A DNA stretch of 64,000 nt. Source: Solirubrobacterales bacterium 67-14 (GTDB lineage Bacteria > Actinomycetota > Thermoleophilia > Solirubrobacterales > 70-9). Under the pieces are notes generated by a model. That model saw only the letters and a program-made list of their open reading frames with translations. It made no database searches and was not told the origin of the DNA. The stretch is taken from the NCBI GenBank assembly GCA_001897355.1, contig MKST01000007.1, positions 449,707 to 513,706 on the forward strand, written 5' to 3'. Below, in pieces: positions 42,053-49,641 of the stretch. Numbering within the stretch: position 1 is the stretch's first letter; the number at the start of each line of letters is the position of its first letter. Made by a program: the position numbers and the translations under genes.

Positions 42053-42685
42053 CTATTGCCGAGGCCTCTTCGAAGGGGTCGGCAACTCGGGGATGGGGTA
42101 GAGCATCAGGTCGAGCTCGACCAGGTTCGTCCTGGCCTCGCGCTCCTCCTCGTCCAGCTCGGCGAGCCGTTGCTCGGCGCCGATCTGCAGCGCGAGTGCC
42201 TCTTCCGTGAATTCACCCACCATCCGGCTTAGTTCAGCGAATGCCTCGTCGTCCAACTTCAACGGAGACCAGGCGGCTGCGGTGCGCAGGTCCTTGAGAC
42301 CGTCGCCCTCGGAGGCCGAACGCACGTTGCTCCAGATCTGCTGGAAAGTTTGGTCCAACAGAGATTCTCGAACGTTGTCGGGGATGTTTCGCCAGTTGTC
42401 CTCGTCCACCACGGCCCGGACCTTCGCCCGGTAGAAGTGCTCGACCGAACTGCCAGACACCTCGGCACGGACCAGCTCGATCGCGTCGCACTTGACCAAA
42501 ACCCGGGCGTGATAGCCCACGTTGGTCAGCGGCTCGTCGATTGCCTGGGCGATCTGACTCGGACTGGCCTCCTCGGAACGAGTGAGCTCCTGCAGGATCC
42601 GTTGCCGAACAGGGTGCCCGAGCGCCTTCATCAGCTTGACGTCGACGGCGGGTTCGTCCTGTTTGAGACCAGCGGCTTTGCTCAT
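42053..42685 (-). CDS. ArsR-type winged-helix regulator, paralogue 3
   Basis: 210 residues. The winged helix reads VKLMKALGHPVRQRILQEL, SPSQIAQAI, PLTNVGYHARVLVKCDAIELV. The C-terminal part NWRNIPDNVRESLLDQTFQQ and the ending NLVELDLMLYPIPELP match the neighbouring paralogue (RLVEIDTMLYPIKKVP). The two genes are therefore a local tandem duplication, while the third copy at 16680 is more distant. The ATG at 42685 has AGGA upstream; a TTG two codons earlier is possible. A TTGACA/TACGTT promoter with a palindrome lies about 310 bases upstream. Confidence 0.86.
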   Translation of the reverse strand: MSKAAGLKQDEPAVDVKLMKALGHPVRQRILQELTRSEEASPSQIAQAIDEPLTNVGYHARVLVKCDAIELVRAEVSGSSVEHFYRAKVRAVVDEDNWRNIPDNVRESLLDQTFQQIWSNVRSASEGDGLKDLRTAAAWSPLKLDDEAFAELSRMVGEFTEEALALQIGAEQRLAELDEEEREARTNLVELDLMLYPIPELPTPSKRPRQ

Positions 42686-43156
42686 CTTCAATCCTGTCTT
42701 TGGGTGGGATCCGGACCGGACTTTTCCTTACGCTCTGCGGTGAGCGCAACCGCCGGCCGTCGATGCAGTTTGGCGGAGGCTAGGACAAGCATCAAGGTCG
42801 GTGGCCTGTCGCTACTTTCTGGAGCGAATTCTGCTTCACCGTGTGGCAACTCTCAGTGATCCGATCCGCTTTCCGAAGCCGGGCGTTGCAGATTTCATCT
42901 GTGACCGGCAGCATCGCCCTACCTCCGAGACCGGAAGAGAAATCCGGAGTCGATGCCGACGGTCAACAGACGAACCTGCGAATTGCAGGTAGTCAAAACG
43001 TACTAGTACGACACGACGTTGTCAATTCTCTCGTTCGCTCAGGGTAATCTGACCGAGCCTTGTCCAACTGCGAGACTCCCAGTTGCTTAGTAGGCGTTAC
43101 GTACATGGGCGTTTTGAGTATTGACGTGGCTGCCCGGGACATCTTGCATCTGTGGG
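42686..43156. other. 471-base region between regulator and HTH gene, mostly non-coding
   Basis: No gene is supported. It holds the promoter and palindrome at 42997-43025 on the minus strand and the unproven start region of the plus-strand gene at 43157. The stretch 42690-42990 shows no clear structure. Confidence 0.5.
42997..43025 (-). promoter_or_regulatory. Putative promoter with 12-bp palindromic operator
   Basis: On the minus strand, TTGACA (43020-43025), 17 bases, TACGTT (42997-43002). The perfect palindrome cgtactagtacg (42999-43010) overlaps the -10, the place a repressor would bind. It faces the ArsR-type gene at 42685. Confidence 0.45.
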
Positions 43157-43594
43157 GTGACCGCCCGGACCTCCCTCGCCAAGGAACTCAAACGCCTGGC
43201 CTCGGAGCGCGGTATGAGCATCGACCTCCTGGTCGAGCAGGCGAGGGACACGGACCGCAACGGATACGCCGCGTCGACCCTCCGCGAGATGCTCCACGAG
43301 AAGAGAACCCTTCAGATCAGGGCGATGGTCGCCTTTGGCAAGGCACTCGAGGTGGACCTCTCCGGCAACGAGGAGTATCGGCTTCGACTGGTCCGCTACC
43401 TGACGGATGAATCGATCCACGACATGGACGTGGTGCTGAAGAATCTCAAGAAACTCCGGATTCCCAAGCTGCCGAAGCTGACCGACGAAGAGGTTCACCG
43501 GATCCCGATCAGCCACCGGCAGATCAGGGAGGAAGCGGTCAGCCGCGGTTCGGCGGCAGCGAAACCGGCCAGACGGCGCAGCTCGGGCACCTAG
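43157..43594 (+). CDS. Probable XRE-like helix-turn-helix protein
   Basis: About 145 residues from the GTG at 43157; a TTG at 43121 or ATG at 43214 are alternatives, and none has a good ribosome site. The N-terminal half looks like a lambda-repressor-type fold: TSLAKELKRLASERGMSIDLLVEQA, with the latter part AASTLREMLHEKRTLQIRAMVAFGKALEVD resembling the recognition and closing helices (each quoted in part). The C-terminal part is helical and basic with PARRRSSG at the end. No ligand domain is seen. Lies between the regulators and the SOS-boxed gene. Confidence 0.55.
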   Translation: MTARTSLAKELKRLASERGMSIDLLVEQARDTDRNGYAASTLREMLHEKRTLQIRAMVAFGKALEVDLSGNEEYRLRLVRYLTDESIHDMDVVLKNLKKLRIPKLPKLTDEEVHRIPISHRQIREEAVSRGSAAAKPARRRSSGT

Positions 43595-43634
43595 GGCCGT
43601 CGCCCGCCGGTCAGCCGACTGATCGCCACGGCGC

Positions 43635-43868
43635 CTATCCGGCCTCCCCTTCCCTTCCGGGCCGGCGCGGCAGGAGGGACAACTCCGCTTCGCAGCTGGC
43701 CAGGCTCGCCCAGGTTTGGAAATCGGTCAATGCCCAGGCCCGGTGCTCGTGGCCCTCGAACAGGAACGCCCGGTCGGCGATGAAGCGGGCGATCTCCTCG
43801 GCCAACTCGTAATCGAGCTCGGTCACCTCGTCTTCATCGCCGCTCGCCCTTGGCTCGCTTCCCGCCAT
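43635..43868 (-). CDS. Small acidic protein under a putative SOS box
   Basis: A 77-residue product I do not recognise. It starts MAGSEPRASGDEDEVTELDY and continues as a soluble amphipathic helix region (AEEIARFIADRAFLFEGHEH), with a Pro/Arg-rich tail. The ATG at 43868 has AGGTGG 5 bases upstream. CGAAC-ATAC-GTTCG lies 18 bases upstream of the ATG and matches the Gram-positive LexA site. Regulation by DNA damage is therefore inferred; SOS-controlled small proteins in actinobacteria include cell-division inhibitors, but nothing in the sequence shows that role. Confidence 0.6.
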   Translation of the reverse strand: MAGSEPRASGDEDEVTELDYELAEEIARFIADRAFLFEGHEHRAWALTDFQTWASLASCEAELSLLPRRPGREGEAG

Positions 43869-43886
43869 CTCTACCACCTCGCTATA

Positions 43887-43900
43887 CGAACATACGTTCG
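43887..43900 (-). promoter_or_regulatory. Putative LexA (SOS) box
   Basis: Perfect inverted repeat cgaac-atac-gttcg. It fits the Bacillus/Mycobacterium SOS consensus CGAACRNRYGTTYC at 13 of 14 positions. It lies between -19 and -32 relative to the start of the small gene at 43868. Confidence 0.65.
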
Positions 43901-43989
43901 CTCGGAGGCTACGGATGCCAGCGGCGTTTCCAGCCTGTTCTCGCCAACTTGTTACAGATCTGCAACGAACGCGACAAAAGTGCAACGGA

Positions 43990-45120
43990 TCACACGGTGA
44001 GGGTGGCGGCATCCAGCAGCGGGCGCACGTTCTCGCCGAAGTTGAGGGCTTCCTCCAGATGCGGGTAGCCGGAGAGGATGAACTCGTCGATTCCTATGTC
44101 CCGATACTCGAGCAGCCGCTCGGCCACCTGTTGGTGGCTGCCGACCAGGGCCGTGCCGGCTCCTTCCCTGACCAGGCCGACCCCGGCCCAGAGGTTGGGG
44201 GCGATGACCAGCGCGTCGCGGTCGAGCCCGTCGGCCTCGGCGGGGTGGCTGAGGTCGGTCATACGAGCCTGGGCGGTCGATTCCATCCGGGCGAACTTCT
44301 CCCGCGCCGCCGCGACCTGCTCGGGGTCGATCGCCTCCAGGATCCGGTCCGCCTCCAGCCAGGCCTCCTCCTCGGTGTCCCGGCTGATCACGTGAATCCG
44401 CAGTCCGCAGCTGATCACGCGACCGGCCGCTTCGGCCCTTTCCTTGACGGGCGCAAGGCGCTCGGCCACGGTTTCGACCGGCTCGCCCCAGGTCAGCCAG
44501 GTGTCGGCATGCCTGGCGGCGACTTCGAGTGCCGGCGGTGAGGCGCCCCCGAAGTAGACCCGTGGCGGGCCGACCTCCTCCAGGCCGAGCCGCAACCCGG
44601 CGCCCTCGAGGCGGAAGAACTCGCCTTCGTGGTCGTAGACCTCGCCCGACCAGGAGCGTTTGACGATCTCGAGGAACTCGCCGGTCCGGCGGTATCTCGT
44701 CTCCTTGTCGAGGTGGTCGCCGAACGATCTCTGTTCGACCGGGTCGCCGCCGGTGACCACGTTGAGCAGCAGCCGGCCACCGGTCAGCCGCTGGAAGGTC
44801 GCGGCCTGGTGGGCGGCCCAGGCCGGCGCGATCGCGTCGGGCCGGAAGGCGACGATGAACTTGAGCTTCTCGGTGTGCTGGGCGACCGCGGCACAGGTGA
44901 CCCAGGCGTCTTCGCAGCCGGACCCGGTCGGGGTCAGGACGGCTTCGAAGCCGGCCCGTTCGGCCGCCTTGGCGACCTCCGACAGGTACTCGACATCGGC
45001 TGGCCGCGACATCGCCGTCTGGCCGAGCTGATCGATCACGTTGGTCACGTTGCGACCGTCGCCCGAGGTGGGCAGGAACCAGTGCCAGCGCGGTTCGGGA
45101 CGGTTCTCCGGGTAGCTCAA
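43990..45120 (-). CDS. ssuD: FMNH2-dependent alkanesulfonate monooxygenase (LLM class)
   Basis: Uses reduced flavin and O2 to release sulfite from alkanesulfonates, giving an aldehyde. The 376 residues match SsuD. Diagnostic are the N terminus HWFLPTSGDGR, EAVLTPTGSGCEDAWV, FIVAFRPDAIAPAWAAHQAATF, LLLNVVTGGDP and YFGGASPPALEVAARHAD. The TTG at 45120 overlaps the ssuB stop (TTGA), with AGGAAGAGGA just upstream. It is the last gene of ssuC-A-B-D; reduced flavin probably comes from the SsuE-like reductase at 52754. Confidence 0.93.
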   Translation of the reverse strand: MSYPENRPEPRWHWFLPTSGDGRNVTNVIDQLGQTAMSRPADVEYLSEVAKAAERAGFEAVLTPTGSGCEDAWVTCAAVAQHTEKLKFIVAFRPDAIAPAWAAHQAATFQRLTGGRLLLNVVTGGDPVEQRSFGDHLDKETRYRRTGEFLEIVKRSWSGEVYDHEGEFFRLEGAGLRLGLEEVGPPRVYFGGASPPALEVAARHADTWLTWGEPVETVAERLAPVKERAEAAGRVISCGLRIHVISRDTEEEAWLEADRILEAIDPEQVAAAREKFARMESTAQARMTDLSHPAEADGLDRDALVIAPNLWAGVGLVREGAGTALVGSHQQVAERLLEYRDIGIDEFILSGYPHLEEALNFGENVRPLLDAATLTV

Positions 45121-45953
45121 TCCTCTTCCTTTCCTGGGTTGCCGATCGTATCGCGCACTTTGCGCTTGAGATCGAGGAATGCCGTCGAGTCGCGGATCGA
45201 CCGGCGCACGTCGCCGCCGGTCTCGGCTCCGAAGGATCCGATCGGCAGGTCGAGCAGGATGCGGCCGGGCTGGCCACCCATCACCACCACCCTGGTCCCC
45301 AGATAGAGCGCCTCGTCGACGCCGTGGGTGACGAAGACGATGGTCGACCGGCTCTCCCGCCAGATCTCCAAGATCTCATCTTGGAGACGCTCCCTGGTGA
45401 TCGCGTCGAGCGCGCCGAAAGGCTCATCCATGAGGATGATCGAGGGGTCCGTGGCCAGCGCCCGGGCGATCGAGCAGCGCTGCTGCATGCCGCCCGAGAG
45501 TTCCCAGATCTTCTTCTCCGCCGCGTCACCCAGGCCGACCATTTCAAGCAGCCGGTCGGAGATCTCGCGGCGCTCGGCCCGGCCGGTTCCGGCCAGCTTC
45601 GGCCCCAGTTCGACGTTGCCCCGGACCGAAAGCCAGGGAAAGAGGTTCGAGTGCTGGAAGACCACCGCCCGGTCGCCGCCGGGCCGGTCCACGGTGGCCC
45701 CGTCGACCACCACCTGGCCGCCCTCGGGGAACTCGAAGCCGGCGATCAGCTTCAGCAGCGTCGTCTTGCCACAGCCGGACGGCCCGACCAGACAGACGAA
45801 CTCACCCGGCTCGATCGCCAGGCTGAGGCCGTCGATCACCGGGGCGTCCTCACGGCCGTAGCTGTGGACGATGCCGGCCAGCGAGATGCGGCCGACGGTG
45901 CCGGGACCCCGAGAGGTCCCGGCACCGACCGCTTCTTTGACGCTCGGGCTCAA
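45117..45953 (-). CDS. ssuB: Sulfonate/taurine ABC importer ATPase
   Basis: ATPase subunit of the sulfonate importer, 278 residues. Walker A is GPSGCGKTT, the Q-loop FQHSNLFPWLSV (PWL is typical of SsuB/TauB), the signature LSGGMQQRCSIARAL, and Walker B IILMDEPFGALD with the H-loop VTHGVDEALYL. The TTG at 45953 overlaps the substrate-binding-protein stop (TTGA). The N-terminal 20 residues are an extra Gly-rich leader. Confidence 0.93.
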   Translation of the reverse strand: MSPSVKEAVGAGTSRGPGTVGRISLAGIVHSYGREDAPVIDGLSLAIEPGEFVCLVGPSGCGKTTLLKLIAGFEFPEGGQVVVDGATVDRPGGDRAVVFQHSNLFPWLSVRGNVELGPKLAGTGRAERREISDRLLEMVGLGDAAEKKIWELSGGMQQRCSIARALATDPSIILMDEPFGALDAITRERLQDEILEIWRESRSTIVFVTHGVDEALYLGTRVVVMGGQPGRILLDLPIGSFGAETGGDVRRSIRDSTAFLDLKRKVRDTIGNPGKEED

Positions 45954-47077
45954 CCGCCCGTCACCGCGTTCACGTACTGCGGCGCCAGCGCCTCCTTGAA
46001 GAGCTGCGGCTGGGCCTGGCCCTCGAGCTGGCCGAGCTCGGCCAGGAACTCGGCCGTCGACTGCAGCGCATCCGACAGCTTGCCCGGGGCTGCGACCGTG
46101 CCGAGATAATCCGGCGCGGACTGTTCCTTGGCGTTCAGGAACTCGAGTCCCTTGCTCTGCGCGAGCGCTTCCTGGGGCGGGATGCTGAGCTCCTTGCCGA
46201 TTACCTTCGCGGCCGCCTGCGGATCTGACTTGTAGAGCTCGACCGCCTTGTTCTGGGTGTCGACCCAGGTCTGGACCGCGTCCGGGTACTGGTCGGCGAA
46301 GTCGTTCGTCACGACCGCGAGGTCGGCGGTCAAAGCGCCTTGCTTGGCGAGCTCGGCGCTGGAGACGATGATCTTGCCCCCGTCCTTGACCAGTTCGGCC
46401 AGGGTCGGGTTCCAGACGTAGGCGCCGTCGATATCGCCCCGGGTCCAGGCGGCGAGGATCGCGTCGGGTTCGAGGTCGACGATCTTGACGTCGCTGGGCT
46501 GGAGCCCGGCGTTCTTGATCGCGGTCAGGAGGCTGTAGTGGGTGGTCGAGGCCAGCGGCGCGGCGATCGTCTTGCCCTTCAGGCCCTCGACGTCGGTGAT
46601 GCCCGAGTCCGGGGTGACGGCCAGCGATTCGGCGTCACCGATCACGTCGTGGATCCACGGCACCTTGTAGCCGATGTCCTTGGAGGCGCCGTTGGCCACC
46701 GCCGCCGAACCGGCCAGACCGAGGTCGATGCTGCCGGCCGCGATCGCCGTGTTGACGTCACCACCTGAGTCGAACTTGACCCACTTGATGTTGCTGTCGG
46801 GGAAGGCATCTTCGAGCCAGCCTTCGCCCTTGACGATCAGGTCGCCGTTCGGGATCAGCTGGTAGCCGATCCGGATCTCGGCGGGTGCTTCGGTCGAGAC
46901 GGTCGAGGCGTTGCTGGTCTGGGTGGTGTCGGCAGCGGCGGTCGCGTCCGAGTCACCGGTGTCCGAGCTGGAATCGTCGGAGCCACAGGCGACCAGCCCG
47001 AAGGCGGCGAGGACCATGGCCAGCACCAACAGCCAGCGAAGGTTGCGGATTGAGGGGTTGGGGTGGGTTGCGTTCAT
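45950..47077 (-). CDS. ssuA: Sulfonate/taurine ABC importer substrate-binding lipoprotein
   Basis: 375 residues. Lipoprotein signal with lipobox LVAC about residue 31, then a Ser/Asp/Thr-rich tether and a family-typical SsuA/TauA fold: IRIGYQLIPNGDLIVKGEGW, WVKFDSGGDVNTAIAAGSID, LGLAGSAAVANG and AWTRGDIDGAYVWNP. GYQLIPN and YVWNP are closer to TauA, so taurine is a possible ligand. The ATG at 47077 has GGGAGG 12 bases upstream inside a hairpin. Confidence 0.92.
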   Translation of the reverse strand: MNATHPNPSIRNLRWLLVLAMVLAAFGLVACGSDDSSSDTGDSDATAAADTTQTSNASTVSTEAPAEIRIGYQLIPNGDLIVKGEGWLEDAFPDSNIKWVKFDSGGDVNTAIAAGSIDLGLAGSAAVANGASKDIGYKVPWIHDVIGDAESLAVTPDSGITDVEGLKGKTIAAPLASTTHYSLLTAIKNAGLQPSDVKIVDLEPDAILAAWTRGDIDGAYVWNPTLAELVKDGGKIIVSSAELAKQGALTADLAVVTNDFADQYPDAVQTWVDTQNKAVELYKSDPQAAAKVIGKELSIPPQEALAQSKGLEFLNAKEQSAPDYLGTVAAPGKLSDALQSTAEFLAELGQLEGQAQPQLFKEALAPQYVNAVTGG

Positions 47078-47085
47078 TTGCTTTT

Positions 47086-47102
47086 CGAACCTCCCGGGTT
47101 CG
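47086..47102 (-). promoter_or_regulatory. Hairpin over the ssuA ribosome-binding site
   Basis: In gene sense CGAACC-CGGGA-GGTTCG. The Shine-Dalgarno GGGAGG spans the loop and one arm, so folding would hide it. The function is untested. Confidence 0.4.
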
Positions 47103-47173
47103 GTCGAGACATCGCTTTTCGCATCAGTCGTTTCTTGGTTGCTTGGTTGTGTTTGGAGGAAGAGGGTTGAGGG

Positions 47174-47189
47174 GCCGGCCGCGGCCGGC
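47174..47189. repeat. 16-bp perfect palindrome between ssuC and ssuA
   Basis: gccggccgcggccggc, 20 bases before the ssuC stop side of the gap and about 100 bases upstream of ssuA. It could act as a partial terminator or processing site between ssuC and the rest of the operon. Confidence 0.4.
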
Positions 47190-47208
47190 GAAGTACGAGG
47201 TGCCTGGC

Positions 47209-48348
47209 TCAGTGGCCCCGCCAGGGGACGAGCAGGCGGTCGGTCAGCCGGATCAGGCCGTCGATGGCCAGGCCGCAGATACCGATCACGATGATCCCCA
47301 GCATCACCACGTCGGTTGCGTTGAAGCGCTGGGCGTCGGAGACCATGCCGCCGATGCCGGGCACGCCGTTGATCGTTTCGGCGGCGACGATGGTGGTGAA
47401 CGAAATCCCGACCGCGAGCCTGATCCCGGTCATGACCTCCGGCAGGACCGAGGGCACGGTGACGTGGAGGATGGACTGGAACCGGTTCGCGCCGAGCATG
47501 CGGACCGCGTTGATCCGGTCGGCCGGGACGCTCCGGACCGCATCTGCGGTCGCGATCACGATCGGCGGGAAGGCGGCGAGGAAGAGCAGCGTGACCTTCG
47601 GCGTGTCATCGATGCCGAACCAGATCACCAGCAGGCTGAAGTAAGCCAGCGGCGGCAGGTTCCGGAGGAAGTCGATCGCCGGGCCGAAGATCCAGCGCAG
47701 CGGGGTGACCACGGCGAGCAGGATCCCGATCGGGACGCCGAGCAGGATCGCGTAGCCAGCGCCCTGGAAGAGACGCGACATGCTGTGCCAGAGGTGCTCT
47801 TGCAGGAAGTAATTCGAGTAGCCGCGGATGCCGTCGTGGTAGCCGGTGATCACGAAGAGCTGATGGAAGACGTCCTGCGGCCCGGGCAGCAGCAACGGCG
47901 GCCAGATCTCGGCCGCGGCGATCGCCCACCAGATTCCGATCAGCACCGCGATCGCCGAGAGCTGGACGGCCGCCTGCTTCGCCCAGCGGGGAACCCGGGG
48001 TTTGCGGCGGGTGCCGGTCGGGCCTGCCTTCACCGACGGTTCGGTCGCGGCGTCAGCCGCGGGCGGGGTGGCCTCGAAGGCCTCACGGCCCCCAATGCCC
48101 TGGCCTCCCCGCCCGTCGACTTCCGCATCCCCCAGAGAGAGGTCGCCCTGGCCCACACGGCCGGGGCCGGTGCCTGCGGGAGTGTCGTTCCGCGCCGGCC
48201 CTCCGGGCGAGGGGAATGCCTGTGGACCGGCCGTAGCACCGGTCGCAACGGTGGCCGGGGTGTCTTGCCCCGGAAGCTTTCCGTCAATCTTGATGGAGTT
48301 ACTCGACATTAGGCGCGGTAACTTATCAAACTTGACCAACAAAGTCAT
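47209..48348 (-). CDS. ssuC: Sulfonate/taurine ABC importer permease with long N-terminal extension
   Basis: Membrane subunit of the importer. The last 250 or so residues match SsuC/TauC: LLPGPQDVFHQL, HLWHSMSRLFQGAGYAILLG, the EAA-type loop VRMLGANRFQSILHVTVPSVL and GVPGIGGMVSDAQRF. The first 120 or so residues are a Pro/Gly/Ala-rich, probably disordered extension not usual in this family. Translation may start at the ATG at 48348 or at the ATG at 48309; neither has a good ribosome site. The gene opens the ssu operon, with the permease first. Confidence 0.88.
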   Translation of the reverse strand: MTLLVKFDKLPRLMSSNSIKIDGKLPGQDTPATVATGATAGPQAFPSPGGPARNDTPAGTGPGRVGQGDLSLGDAEVDGRGGQGIGGREAFEATPPAADAATEPSVKAGPTGTRRKPRVPRWAKQAAVQLSAIAVLIGIWWAIAAAEIWPPLLLPGPQDVFHQLFVITGYHDGIRGYSNYFLQEHLWHSMSRLFQGAGYAILLGVPIGILLAVVTPLRWIFGPAIDFLRNLPPLAYFSLLVIWFGIDDTPKVTLLFLAAFPPIVIATADAVRSVPADRINAVRMLGANRFQSILHVTVPSVLPEVMTGIRLAVGISFTTIVAAETINGVPGIGGMVSDAQRFNATDVVMLGIIVIGICGLAIDGLIRLTDRLLVPWRGH

Positions 48349-48441
48349 GAAAGATCGACGCCGGCCTCCCAGACCCTGCTGTGGAGCTGCCGCGCAGGGT
48401 TCTAGCTCAGCGCTTCAAGCCCGCAAACGGGACGCCCCACA

Positions 48442-48539
48442 CGGTGAGGTTGAAGTTTCCGCCACATAGCGCTCGAATCTTCAACCTCACCGACCTGGGC
48501 CGGCGGGTTCCTGTGGTCATCCGGCGAAGACCGGATGAC
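48442..48539 (-). repeat. Paired-hairpin element, copy B
   Basis: Stem A cggtgaggttgaag/cttcaacctcaccg (48442-48455 with 48479-48492, 23-base loop) is followed by a linker ending cggcgggttcctgtg. Stem B is gtcatccgg/ccggatgac with loop cgaaga (48516-48539), then atgtgg. It ends 6 bases from the stop of the glutathionyl-hydroquinone reductase gene in gene sense. Linker, loop and flank match copy A at 28012-28082. Confidence 0.65.
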
Positions 48540-48545
48540 ATGTGG

Positions 48546-49478
48546 TTAAAGATGGCTGCGGCCGGGGTCGCTTTCGAAGTCGAGGACCGGGCCCATCGGG
48601 ACGATCTGGGTCGGGTTGATCTTCGGGTGGGTGATGTAGTAGTGCCGCTTGATGTGGTCGATGTTCACGGTGTCGGCGATGCCGGGCTGCTGGTAGAGGT
48701 CGCGCAGGTAGCCGGCCAGGTTGTCGTAATCGGCGATCCGCCGCTGGTTGCACTTGAAGTGGCCGACGTAGACCGCGTCGAAGCGGACCAGGGTGACGAA
48801 GAAGCGCCAATCCGCCTCGGTGATCTGGTCACCGGTCAGGAAACGGTGCTCGGCCAGCCGGTCGTCCATCTCGTCCAGTGCTTCGAAGAGCTCGACGAAG
48901 GCCTCCTCGTAGGCTTCCTGGGTGGTCGCGAAGCCGGCCCGGTAGACGCCGTTGTTGATCGAGCCGTAGATCCGTTCGTTCAGCTCGTCGATCTCGGGCC
49001 GGAGCGATTCGGGATAGAGGTCCAGCTCCGGGTTCCCCGCCCACTCGTTGAACTCGCTGTTGAGCATGCGGATGATCTCACTGCTCTCGTTGTTGACGGC
49101 CCGGTTGGTCTGCTTGTCCCAGAGCACCGGAACCGTGACCCGCTCGTCGAAGTCCGGGTCGGTCAGCCGGTAGGCCTCACTCAGGTACTCGAAGCCGTTG
49201 ATCGGGTCGGGGTCATCGGGGAAGAACTTCCAGCCCTTTTCGTCGCGGACCGGATCGACCGCGGTCATCGAGATCACGTCCTCCAACCCCTTCAGAGCCC
49301 GGAAGATGATCGCGCGCGAAGCCCATGGGCAGGCGTAGCAGACATAGAGGTGGTACCGGCCCGGTTCGGCCTTGAACCCGGATGAACCGTCCGCCGTGAC
49401 CCGGTCACGGAACACGTTCTCCTGGCGGACGAACGCACCTTTCTCGTCGGTCTCCTTCTCGAACTGGGCGTTGGCCAT
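48546..49478 (-). CDS. Glutathionyl-hydroquinone reductase (Xi-class GST, YqjG/EcfG-like)
   Basis: A soluble glutathione-transferase-fold enzyme of 310 residues that reduces glutathionyl-hydroquinones through a catalytic cysteine. The Xi-class motif is CYACPWASR (about residue 47-55). The N terminus begins with the family-typical GAFVRQENVFRDRV. Later motifs are VPVLWDKQTNRAVNNESSEIIRML (in part), IYGSINNGVYRAGFA and GDQITEADWRFFVTLVRFD. The ATG at 49478 has AAGGAG 5 bases upstream. Actinobacteria may use mycothiol instead of glutathione, so the thiol partner is open. It sits inside the sulfonate region without an obvious link. Confidence 0.92.
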   Translation of the reverse strand: MANAQFEKETDEKGAFVRQENVFRDRVTADGSSGFKAEPGRYHLYVCYACPWASRAIIFRALKGLEDVISMTAVDPVRDEKGWKFFPDDPDPINGFEYLSEAYRLTDPDFDERVTVPVLWDKQTNRAVNNESSEIIRMLNSEFNEWAGNPELDLYPESLRPEIDELNERIYGSINNGVYRAGFATTQEAYEEAFVELFEALDEMDDRLAEHRFLTGDQITEADWRFFVTLVRFDAVYVGHFKCNQRRIADYDNLAGYLRDLYQQPGIADTVNIDHIKRHYYITHPKINPTQIVPMGPVLDFESDPGRSHL

Positions 49479-49641
49479 CGATTCTCCTTGCCGGTCGGGG
49501 GTTGAATGAAGCTTAGGGAGCATCGAGTGTCGGCCGGGCCCAGTTCCCCCGTTCACCGAAGGTCGCGGGTATAGTCTGATCATCAGCGGGGGCCGCCAGT
49601 CGTGGGCTGCGGAGGGAATCCCGCTTCAAGAAGGGAGAGTC

